Assembly: GCA_947474365.1 (NCBI GenBank)
Contig: CANJIU010000103.1
Coordinates: 1-35,275 of the forward strand
Length of the DNA stretch: 35,275 bases
Direction: 5' to 3'
DNA from: Opitutia bacterium
Lineage (GTDB): Bacteria > Verrucomicrobiota > Verrucomicrobiia > Opitutales > Opitutaceae
Made by a program: the position numbers and the translations under genes. Shown piece after piece: positions 1 to 7,375 of the stretch (positions within the stretch are counted from its first letter, which is position 1; each line of letters opens with the position of its first letter). The notes under the pieces are model-generated. The model saw only the letters and a list, made by a program, of their open reading frames with translations, was not told the origin of the DNA and did not search any database.

Positions 1-34
1 CCAACGCAAATATACGACAAAAACCCGTCCCTCC

Positions 35-144
35 CGCCGTGCTCCGCACGGCGCTCAGCAGCCCGTCAGAGTTGGGCCTCCCGTCGCCGGAAAAATTTTG
101 GAAAATCACCCCCAAGCCTGATTTTCCAAGTCCGACGGGCTGCT
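35..144. repeat. Nested inverted repeats downstream of the first gene
   Basis: Three hairpins lie side by side or nested. An 8-bp stem pairs 35-42 with 46-53 around a 3-nt loop. An 11-bp perfect inverted repeat pairs AGCAGCCCGTC (57-67) with its complement at 134-144. Inside it an 11-bp stem pairs 98-108 with 119-129 around a 10-nt loop. The block lies just 3' of the minus-strand gene that ends at 158, so it could act as a transcript end or be a REP-like dispersed element. No T-run follows the large hairpin directly on the minus strand, so a simple intrinsic terminator is not clear. The pairing is seen; the role is inferred. Confidence 0.6.
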
Positions 145-157
145 AGAGCTGTCCCCG

Positions 158-1303
158 TCAGATCTTCAGGAACTCCACATCCACCGCGCAGCCCGCGCGT
201 TTGCCATTGGCGGCAACCAACTCGATCCCGCCACCGACGCGGACAATGCGCTTCACGCGATCGAAGCCCGCCGGGATCGCGGCGACGCCCATGATGTAGG
301 GCACCACCGTCGGTTTCTTCGGATTGAGCTTCACCGACGTCGGGATGCCGCGCCGCGACAGCGGGTTCGGTTTCGCCGACTCCGCCACGCCGTAGTGGAA
401 GTAGCCGGTGATGTCCTCCAGCCCCAGGACGCCGGTGTGCCGGCCGTTCCAGGGCGCGTAGTGCCGGCCGCCGTTCGAGATCCACAGAATCGTGTGCCGC
501 AACACGCGCGGATCACGCAGCGCGAAATAAACGTAACGCTCGTGGGGAAACACGACCGCGTTCCAGGCAAACGGCAGCTTCGGATCCGCCGTGAGCATCA
601 CCAAGTCCTCGTAGCCGCGGCGCGCCGGATAGACCGAGAGATCAGCCAACCGGCCGTTGAGCAGCGGCACGCGCTCGAGCGAGCGAAAGGCGGCGCCGGG
701 CCGTAGGGCCTGGTAGCCGCAATTCTCGGGCCGCTCAAACGGCTCGGGGAAGACCTGCGCCTGCACGAACCGGCTCGTGCTGATGATCCCGCTGCCGGGA
801 GCCTCGGGAAATTTCAGCATCGCATGATGGCCGACGCTCATCTGACCCGCAGCGCCGGAAATCACATGCCGCTGGTAAACCACGGTGTGGCCGTCGATCA
901 GGCCGATGAATTTGTCGACCGTCCCCCGCCGCACCTTCGTCGCGAGACTGGCGTGCAACGTGGTGCACCCGTCGCTCGTTTTCTCGAAGGACGAAAGCCG
1001 CCACGATGAGTTCGCCGTTTCGCCATGCGGCGGATGCTGTTCCCCGCGCCAGGCCGTGCCATTGCCGCCGAACGGCGCACAGAAAAAATCGCCGCGCAAC
1101 GCCTCGAGGAGCGCGGGCGTGCCCGGCGCGAGTTTTTCCTCGGCCCAGGGCGCCACGGAAAACGGCGTCACCAGCCGGTGCTCAAGCCGGAAGGAGACCG
1201 GGCCGAGATGCCCGCCGAGCTTCGTCAGGTTGGCGTGGACGTGGCTCGAACGAAATGACCAGGAGGGTTGGCCGTGGACGGTGTGCAGCGTAGGTGCGCT
1301 CAT
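158..1303 (-). CDS. Unrecognised protein, possibly galactose-mutarotase-like
   Basis: A protein of 381 residues if translation starts at the ATG at 1303; the open frame continues 18 codons upstream but that part looks non-homologous. I do not recognise the family with certainty. It is rich in aromatic and His residues, has no signal peptide or membrane segment, and contains runs such as WISNGGRHYAPWNGRHTGVL near the C-terminal third, a style seen in beta-sandwich sugar-binding or aldose-epimerase-like proteins. It lies 61 bp downstream of the Gfo/Idh/MocA oxidoreductase on the same strand, so the two are probably co-transcribed, which suggests a role in sugar or sugar-acid metabolism. A weak GGGG lies 5' of the start. 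The assignment to a mutarotase fold is only an inference. Confidence 0.7.
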   Translation of the reverse strand: MSAPTLHTVHGQPSWSFRSSHVHANLTKLGGHLGPVSFRLEHRLVTPFSVAPWAEEKLAPGTPALLEALRGDFFCAPFGGNGTAWRGEQHPPHGETANSSWRLSSFEKTSDGCTTLHASLATKVRRGTVDKFIGLIDGHTVVYQRHVISGAAGQMSVGHHAMLKFPEAPGSGIISTSRFVQAQVFPEPFERPENCGYQALRPGAAFRSLERVPLLNGRLADLSVYPARRGYEDLVMLTADPKLPFAWNAVVFPHERYVYFALRDPRVLRHTILWISNGGRHYAPWNGRHTGVLGLEDITGYFHYGVAESAKPNPLSRRGIPTSVKLNPKKPTVVPYIMGVAAIPAGFDRVKRIVRVGGGIELVAANGKRAGCAVDVEFLKI

Positions 1304-1364
1304 GTGCCCCGAGCGTTTTGGGCCGAACGGCGCGTGGCAAGCGCGCAGGTGGAACAACCGACGA

Positions 1365-2429
1365 TCAGGCGGGCGCGGATGCTGCCACCCGCCGACCCGG
1401 CCATCTGGTCGGGTCGAGCCAGAAGGCGTGCTCGCGACCGCCGTAATAGGCGCTCAACGCCGCATCCATCACCCGCGAGGTGCGGCAGGCCGACACCCCC
1501 GTGCTCGGGCAGACGCCGCGTCCCAGCAGGTCGTCGACGATCGATTGGATCAGCGGCTGCGCGACGTGCGGTGGATTCGGGCGCTCGAAGGTCTTCACGC
1601 CGTCGGCCGACTCGAGCCGGATGGCGTCGTTGCCAAAAACGGAGAAGATGAGCTGCGCTTCCGTGCCGGCGATCGTCACCGCGTCGTGTGCGACCGCGCT
1701 GGCGAAGTCCCAGCTCGCCGCCCCGGGCACGCCCGACGCCGTCCGAAAACTCAACGCCACCGTATCCTCGACGTCGTAGCTCGATCCGAGATTGGCTGCC
1801 TGCCCCGCGACGTCGCCCAGCGGGCCGAACAGGTAGTCGAGCACGTCGAGCGTGTGAGAGCCGACGTCGAGAAAATGTCCGGCGCCCGCCACCGTAGCAT
1901 CCACCCGCCAGATCGCCGCACCCCGATGAAACGGCGCTGCCTGGCGGTAGCTGATGCCCGTGACCCGCCCCAGCGCACCCTGCCGGAGAAATTCCTCCAC
2001 CAGGAGAATACGCGGCAGTCGCCGCCGGTAATACGCCACGAAGAGCGGTAATTCCGCCGCGGCAAACGCCCGCACCATGCGCTCACACTCCGGCGTGTGC
2101 CGCGCCATCGGTTTCTCGACGTAGGCCGGTTTGCCTGCCGCCGCGACCTGGAGCGCATAATCGGCATGCGAATCGGGCGGCGTCGCAATGTAGACCGCAT
2201 CCACCTCCGGATCCGCGATCAATTCCGCCGCGTTGTCGTAAGAACGCGCCACGCCATGGCGCCGCGCGTAGTCGGCCGCGAGGGCACCGTTGCGCCGCAT
2301 GACAGCGACCAGGGCGGAGCCGTCGGCCTTGCGAAAACCCGGGCCGCTCTTCACCTCGGTGACGTCGCCGCAGCCAATGATACCCCAACGAACAAGGGAG
2401 CGGCCGGAGAAGTGAGCGGATACAGGCAT
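1365..2429 (-). CDS. Gfo/Idh/MocA family oxidoreductase
   Basis: A 354-residue NAD(P)-dependent dehydrogenase of the glucose-fructose oxidoreductase / inositol dehydrogenase family, cytoplasmic. The N-terminal Rossmann motif is WGIIGCGDV (residues 15-23). The family EKP motif is at 105-107, and the substrate-domain motif DVGSHTLDVLDYLFG starts at 188, with D188 and H192 as likely catalytic-site residues. The start at 2429 is chosen because the recognisable protein begins there; the much longer open frame upstream is a GC-rich shadow that runs antisense to two clear plus-strand genes. It is followed by the unrecognised protein at 1303-158. The substrate is unknown; members act on sugars, inositols and amino-sugar derivatives. 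Confidence 0.93.
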   Translation of the reverse strand: MPVSAHFSGRSLVRWGIIGCGDVTEVKSGPGFRKADGSALVAVMRRNGALAADYARRHGVARSYDNAAELIADPEVDAVYIATPPDSHADYALQVAAAGKPAYVEKPMARHTPECERMVRAFAAAELPLFVAYYRRRLPRILLVEEFLRQGALGRVTGISYRQAAPFHRGAAIWRVDATVAGAGHFLDVGSHTLDVLDYLFGPLGDVAGQAANLGSSYDVEDTVALSFRTASGVPGAASWDFASAVAHDAVTIAGTEAQLIFSVFGNDAIRLESADGVKTFERPNPPHVAQPLIQSIVDDLLGRGVCPSTGVSACRTSRVMDAALSAYYGGREHAFWLDPTRWPGRRVAASAPA

Positions 2430-2624
2430 GGTGATGGGATTTTTTCTGAGGAGAGTAGGAACTCCGCGCGGGAGGAACCTGCCTATCAACACGGAGCGGC
2501 CGGCGGATCGGCAATGCGAATTGTGCCCGCGCGGCGCACGGACAGACGGTTGACACCTCCGCCGCGACCCAACACCACGCTTCGTCGACCGCGTCGCACC
2601 GAACGGCCCGACGCTCACCACACG

Positions 2625-3404
2625 ATGACCACCGAAATTCAGCTTGTGATCAACGGACCGACCGCGGACCTCATCCTCGCGCCACCGGAAGGCCGGCCGC
2701 CCACGTTCGACCATGCCACGCTCGACCGGCTCGACGCGCAGCTGACCGCGCTGGAAAACGCCCGCGATTCGGTACGAGTCGTGTTCCTGCGCAGTACCTC
2801 GCCCAAAGTGTTTTGCGCCGGCGCCAACATCAACGCGCTCCAGCATCTCAACCCCACCTCGATCGGTCCCTGGATCGAACACGGCCACCGCGTCTTCAAC
2901 CGACTTGAGAGCCTGCCCTTCCCCGTTGTCGCCCGCGTGGAGGGCTTCGCGCTCGGAGGCGGGCTCGAGCTTGCGCTCACGGCCGATTTGATCCTCGTCA
3001 CTCCGGCGGCGCAGCTCGCACAGACCGAGGCAAAACTCGGCTTCGTCGCCGGCTGGGGCGGCAGTTGGCGCCTGCCGCGGCGCGTCGGCATCCCGCGCGC
3101 GAAGGAGCTTTTCTTCACCGGCCGGATGGTGTCCGCGTCCGAGGCGGTGGCGATCGGCCTGGCCGACGAGTGTGTCGCGCCGGAGGCGATCAACGCCCGC
3201 TGTGCGCAGCTCGCGCAAGACGTCGCCGCCTGCAGCCCTGTCGCCGTGCGCGAACTCAAGCGGCTCGCCGCCACCGCACCGTCGATTCCGCGCGAGGCCA
3301 GCGCCGCCGCCGAGACCGCCGCGTCGGTCGCGTGCCTCCGCGATCCCGAGACCCAACGGCGCGTCGCGGCGTTTCTTGAGCGCCGGAAGAAGCCGGCGTC
3401 CTGA
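2625..3404 (+). CDS. Enoyl-CoA hydratase/isomerase family protein
   Basis: A 259-residue crotonase-fold protein. The oxyanion-hole regions are visible as FCAGANI (residues 63-69) and GFALGGGLELA (107-117). Glutamates at 115 and 135 fall where the two catalytic acids of enoyl-CoA hydratase sit (GGGLEL and the QTEAKLG segment), so hydratase activity is plausible. Crotonases catalyse many CoA-thioester reactions, so the substrate cannot be read from sequence. The ATG at 2625 gives the usual family length; the frame is open further upstream. It diverges from the Gfo/Idh gene across about 195 bp and is followed after 64 bp by glycerate kinase. Confidence 0.9.
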   Translation: MTTEIQLVINGPTADLILAPPEGRPPTFDHATLDRLDAQLTALENARDSVRVVFLRSTSPKVFCAGANINALQHLNPTSIGPWIEHGHRVFNRLESLPFPVVARVEGFALGGGLELALTADLILVTPAAQLAQTEAKLGFVAGWGGSWRLPRRVGIPRAKELFFTGRMVSASEAVAIGLADECVAPEAINARCAQLAQDVAACSPVAVRELKRLAATAPSIPREASAAAETAASVACLRDPETQRRVAAFLERRKKPAS

Positions 3405-3468
3405 CCGAAACGGGCTCCCCGTCTTTTCCTCTTTTAACTCCGCGACTCGGCCGGCAGTTTCGCACCAC

Positions 3469-4629
3469 ATGCGCGTTCTCTTCGCCTTCGACAAGTTCAA
3501 GGACTCCCTCTCCGCCCGCGAAGCGTGCACGCTTGCCGCCTCCGCGCTGCGGGAACGGCACTCGGACTGGATTCTCGACGTGTGCCCGCTGTCCGACGGC
3601 GGCGAGGGGTTTTCGGAAATTCTCACCGCGGCGGCCGGTGGCGAAGTCAGGACGGAGACGGTCACGGGTCCACGGGAAAGCAGAGTCAGCGCTTCGTTTG
3701 GCCTGGTGTCGCTCGAACGCATCCCAGCCGCCGCCCGCGCCCTGCTGCCGCCTCTCGCCGGCCGTAGCGGTCCGGCAAAGGTCGCGGTCATCGACATGGC
3801 GTCGGCGTCGGGACTCGCGTTGCTCAAGACCGAGGACCGCGATCTCTGGCACACGACCACCGTCGGCACGGGTGAGCTGATTCGCCGGGCCAGCGAACTC
3901 GGTGCGGCGGCGATCCTGCTCGGCGTCGGCGGCAGCGCCACCCACGACCTCGGACTCGGTGCGCTCGGTGCGCTCGGACTGGAATTTCAAACCGCCCGCG
4001 GCGAACGCATTTTTCCACCGTTCCCGGCGCGTTGGCGCGACATCAGCCGGATCGGCGGCAACGTGCACGCGTCGATTCCGCCGATCCGGATCGCCTGCGA
4101 CGTCAGCAATCCGCTGCTCGGCCCCCGCGGCGCCGCGGCGACCTACGGCCCGCAAAAAGGCCTGCGCCCCGCCGACCTGTCGCGCCTCGATCACGAGAGC
4201 GCGCGGCTCGCCCTGATGCTGTGCAGCCAGTGCGGACGACCCGATGCCCTGATGGAGACACCGGGAGCAGGCGCGGCCGGAGGCATCTCGTTTGGCTTCA
4301 TGACCGCGGCAGGAGCGCAACTCGTCCCGGGTTTCGAACTCGTTTCCGCGTGGCTTGATTTGGAGACGAAACTTGCCGCCGCCGATCTCGTGATCACCGG
4401 CGAGGGTCGTTTTGACGACAGCTCGCTCGACGGCAAGGGCCCCGGCGCCGTCGCGGCGCGCGCCCTCGCCCTCGGTAAAACCGTGCACGTCTTCGCCGGC
4501 AGTGCGACCGCGAAGAATCCGCCCGCCAACCTCGTACTCCGCTCGATCACCCCGACCGGCGTGCCCCTTGAGCAGGCACTCAGCCAGGCGGCGCACAATC
4601 TCGCGCAGGCGGTCCGCGAAACGTTCTAA
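3469..4629 (+). CDS. Glycerate kinase (GarK/GlxK family)
   Basis: A 386-residue protein of the GarK/GlxK-type glycerate kinase family, which phosphorylates D-glycerate with ATP (most members make 2-phosphoglycerate) and feeds it into lower glycolysis. Family landmarks are all present: FDKFKDSLSA near the N-terminus (7-16), LSDGGEGF (41-48), the glycine-rich GVGGSATHDLGLGALGALGL (152-171), GPRGAAATYGPQKG (218-231), and near the C-terminus ITGEGRFDDSSLDGKGPGAV. Length is typical for the family. The start at 3469 begins exactly with the expected MRVLFAFDKFKDS. It lies between the crotonase gene and the NamZ-like lipoprotein and may belong to one transcription unit with them. Confidence 0.94.
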   Translation: MRVLFAFDKFKDSLSAREACTLAASALRERHSDWILDVCPLSDGGEGFSEILTAAAGGEVRTETVTGPRESRVSASFGLVSLERIPAAARALLPPLAGRSGPAKVAVIDMASASGLALLKTEDRDLWHTTTVGTGELIRRASELGAAAILLGVGGSATHDLGLGALGALGLEFQTARGERIFPPFPARWRDISRIGGNVHASIPPIRIACDVSNPLLGPRGAAATYGPQKGLRPADLSRLDHESARLALMLCSQCGRPDALMETPGAGAAGGISFGFMTAAGAQLVPGFELVSAWLDLETKLAAADLVITGEGRFDDSSLDGKGPGAVAARALALGKTVHVFAGSATAKNPPANLVLRSITPTGVPLEQALSQAAHNLAQAVRETF

Positions 4630-4722
4630 CTTTCCGCCCCGGCGGAGCCCGCGCCGATGCGACACGATCCCGTGCGCGAAACAGCTCGACCGTTTCCGGC
4701 TCGCGCGACATCTGTCGCAACA

Positions 4723-6135
4723 ATGCCCGGCGCGCCTCGCTTTTCCCTCCTGCAATCGCTGCTTCCGCTCCTTGTGCCGATCTTCGGGCTCTTCGGCTGC
4801 AGCGCGAGCCAGCCGCCCAAGGGTCCGACCGCCCCGCGCCCCGCCTTTCAGACGCCGCAAATCGGATCCGTTCCGCCAGGCAGCTCCATTTCGGCCACGA
4901 CCACGCCGATCATGCTCGGGATCGACGTCCTAGAGGCCGACGGATTTGCCCAGGTGAAGGGCAAACGGATCGGACTGCTCACCCATCCCGCCGGCGTGAA
5001 CCGCCGCGGCGTCAGCTCGATCGACGTCCTGCTCCGCGCACCCGGGGTAAAGCTGGTCGCGCTCTTCGCCGCGGAACACGGGATCTACGGCGACCTGCCC
5101 GCCTCCGTGAAGGTGCCCAACCTCGTCGACAAGCGCACTGGCCTGCCCGTGCATTCGCTGCACGGCCAGACACGCCGCCCGACCAAGGCCATGCTCCAGG
5201 GCATCGATGCCATCGTGATCGATCTCCAGGACATCGGCACGCGCAGCTACACCTTCGCGAGCGCGATGAAGTGGACGATGGAGGAATGCTTCGTGCACAA
5301 CGTCGAAGTCATCGTGCTCGACCGGCCCAATCCCCTTGGCGGCCTCAAGGTCGACGGTCCACCGATGGATGTGCAATGGGCGAAGGCAAACTACGTCGGC
5401 GCGTTCCGCGTGCCCTACGTGCACGGACTCACGCTTGGCGAGCTCGCGCGCATGGGCAAGGAGGCGCCGGGCGTACTTGAGATCCCAGAGGCGGCACGCG
5501 CCCGCGGCAAACTCACCGTCGTCGCGATGCGCGGCTGGAGACGCTCGATGCGCTGGCCCGAAACCGGCCTCACCTTCATTCCCACCTCGGGCGGAATCCA
5601 AAGCTGGGACGCCGTCCAGGGCTACCCGATGACGGGGCTCGGCTCGTATTTTGATCTCAGCCCCAAGGTGAATTTCGACATCGGGTTTCGCACCGGAGTC
5701 GGACCGGAACACATGTTTCGCGGGCTGTCGGCGAACAAGCTGGGCATCAAGATCGAGGTGATCGAAAAGGAACTGGCCGCGTTGCAACCGCAACTCACCG
5801 GCCTGCGCTTCCCCCGCGTGAGTGTGCCCAATGCCAAGACCGGCCAGGCCGCGACGGGGATCTACATTCAGATCGTCGACTACGACGACTGGCGGCCGTG
5901 CGAACTGAATTTCTGGATGATGAAGATCGCGTGCAAGTACGCGAAGCAAAACCCGTTTGCCCCGTTGAAGGGACGTGATTTCAGCGGCTTCATGCGCCAC
6001 ATGGGCTCGCAGGCGTTTCTCAACGACATCGCGGCAAAGGGCGCCGCTGTCGACGTGGCGGCGTGGCTGAGACAATGGCGCGAGCAGGCCCGAGTGTACC
6101 AGGAGCAGAGCAAACGGTACTGGCTTTACCGGTAA
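4723..6135 (+). CDS. NamZ-like exo-beta-N-acetylmuramidase lipoprotein (DUF1343)
   Basis: A protein of 470 residues belonging to the DUF1343 family, whose characterised member NamZ of Bacillus subtilis removes terminal N-acetylmuramic acid from peptidoglycan fragments (GH171). The N-terminus is a lipoprotein signal with lipobox LFGC, so Cys26 is probably lipidated. Family motifs follow: GLLTHPAG (84-91), FAAEHGIYGD (115-124, with the conserved Glu118), DLQDIGTRSYT (168-178) and LDRPNPLGG (199-207). The ATG at 4723 gives a normal lipoprotein signal; an upstream in-frame ATG at 4657 would add 22 residues. The adjacent LacI regulator and sodium symporter suggest a MurNAc-sugar uptake unit, which is an inference. 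Confidence 0.88.
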   Translation: MPGAPRFSLLQSLLPLLVPIFGLFGCSASQPPKGPTAPRPAFQTPQIGSVPPGSSISATTTPIMLGIDVLEADGFAQVKGKRIGLLTHPAGVNRRGVSSIDVLLRAPGVKLVALFAAEHGIYGDLPASVKVPNLVDKRTGLPVHSLHGQTRRPTKAMLQGIDAIVIDLQDIGTRSYTFASAMKWTMEECFVHNVEVIVLDRPNPLGGLKVDGPPMDVQWAKANYVGAFRVPYVHGLTLGELARMGKEAPGVLEIPEAARARGKLTVVAMRGWRRSMRWPETGLTFIPTSGGIQSWDAVQGYPMTGLGSYFDLSPKVNFDIGFRTGVGPEHMFRGLSANKLGIKIEVIEKELAALQPQLTGLRFPRVSVPNAKTGQAATGIYIQIVDYDDWRPCELNFWMMKIACKYAKQNPFAPLKGRDFSGFMRHMGSQAFLNDIAAKGAAVDVAAWLRQWREQARVYQEQSKRYWLYR

Positions 6136-6177
6136 GAAATCATTGCGGCCCGTCGCCGGGGCGGAAATTCTCTCCGC

Positions 6178-7227
6178 GTGGCCCGTACCCCGAAGAAAGT
6201 TTCCCAAACGCAGCTCGCGCACGAACTCGGCATCTCGCAGGCGCTGGTCTCGCTGGTGCTGAACGGACGCAAGCAGGGCATCAACGTCGACACCTACGAA
6301 CGGATCTGGGCCCACGCTACCAAGCGCGGCTACCACCCGAAGGGCATGAACCTTGGTTCTTCACCTGCGGCGCAGGCCCGGCAGGTCGGCATCATCCTGC
6401 GCGCGCCGCTGCGGCTGAACACCCCCACAATGTATTTCGGGCACGTCCAACACGGTCTACACAGCGGGATTGCCGCCCGTGAATTCACCACCGTGTTTCT
6501 GGGCGCGGAGGACCAGCTCAACGCAGAAAAACTCCGCCGACTCTTCGCCCCCGGCCATTCCTTTCACGGCATCGTGCTCGTTGGCGAGGTCACGCGAAAC
6601 TTTCTCGACCAATTGCGACACTTCGGTCTGCGCGTCGTCGCCGTCTCTGCCCGCTATCCGGGGCTCTGCCATTCGGTGCTCGGCAACGAGCCCCAGGCGC
6701 TTGAGTCGCTCGTCGAACATCTTTTCGCGCAGGGTCACCGGCGGTTCGGCTGGCTCGGCGGCAACGTCGGACTCGGCCGGCACGAGGCCCGTTTGCACGC
6801 CTTTGAAACCGCCCTGGATCGGGTCGGCCTCAAGCTCTCACCGCGCTACACGGTGAGACTTAAGGAGGGCGACCGGATCGACGGAGCCGACGCAGTTCGC
6901 GGCGTGCTCCCGTTCGCACGCCGGCCGGATTTCCCCACCGCGTTTGTCGCCTATAACACCCTCATGGCGTCTGGCGCCGTGCGAGAATTCGAGCACGCCG
7001 GCCGCCCCTCCCCGGCCTTTGTCAGTGTCGCCAGCGCCGACGTATCACCCGTCGCCACCGACAGCACGCCGCGAATCACCGCCGCCGGCTCCAACCCGGA
7101 AAAACTCGGCGAGGCCGCCGCCCGCCTCGTCCTCGAAAAGCCTGCCGCCGATACCGACGGCTTCACCGATCTGATGCTGCCCGCCCAGCTTTTCATCGGC
7201 GACACCACCGGTCCGGCCCGGGCCTGA
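6178..7227 (+). CDS. LacI family transcriptional regulator
   Basis: A 349-residue LacI/GalR-type regulator that starts at a GTG. The DNA-binding helix-turn-helix spans about residues 8-30, including QLAHELGISQALVSLVLNG, followed by the hinge region with GYHPKG (51-56). Residues from about 66 onward form a periplasmic-binding-protein-like effector domain that would bind a sugar or sugar derivative. It lies 42 bp after the NamZ-like gene and 148 bp before the sodium:solute symporter, whose promoter region carries a near-palindrome (7327-7346), a candidate operator. The effector is unknown. Confidence 0.93.
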   Translation: MARTPKKVSQTQLAHELGISQALVSLVLNGRKQGINVDTYERIWAHATKRGYHPKGMNLGSSPAAQARQVGIILRAPLRLNTPTMYFGHVQHGLHSGIAAREFTTVFLGAEDQLNAEKLRRLFAPGHSFHGIVLVGEVTRNFLDQLRHFGLRVVAVSARYPGLCHSVLGNEPQALESLVEHLFAQGHRRFGWLGGNVGLGRHEARLHAFETALDRVGLKLSPRYTVRLKEGDRIDGADAVRGVLPFARRPDFPTAFVAYNTLMASGAVREFEHAGRPSPAFVSVASADVSPVATDSTPRITAAGSNPEKLGEAAARLVLEKPAADTDGFTDLMLPAQLFIGDTTGPARA

Positions 7228-7326
7228 TCGGGAAATCGTGAAATCAGCACTCGGTCACCTGAAATCCGGCCACTCCCGCCGCCCGATGCGCGGCGGAAAG
7301 ATTCACTCTGCCCGGTTTCCCCTTGT

Positions 7327-7346
7327 GATATTATAATTATTATATC
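7327..7346 (+). promoter_or_regulatory. AT-rich palindrome with a consensus -10 box before the symporter
   Basis: In a GC-rich background this 20-bp stretch (GATATTATAATTATTATATC) matches its own reverse complement at 18 of 20 positions. It contains an exact TATAAT at 7332-7337, about 40 bp before the symporter start, with no good -35 box at normal spacing. The arrangement fits a promoter overlapped by an operator, possibly for the LacI protein encoded just upstream. LacI-family sites usually have a central CG, which is absent here, so another regulator is possible. Confidence 0.5.
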
Positions 7347-7375
7347 CGATTGACCTGACCCGGCTCCGCCGCCCC

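Noticed and set aside
2550..2555. TTGACA as a -35 box for the crotonase gene
   Set aside because: No acceptable -10 box lies 16-18 bp downstream; the sequence there is GC-rich.
1365..3941. One 858-codon open frame on the minus strand covering the oxidoreductase and far upstream
   Set aside because: Only the part from 2429 resembles a protein. The rest runs antisense to the crotonase and glycerate kinase genes and is a GC-driven shadow frame.
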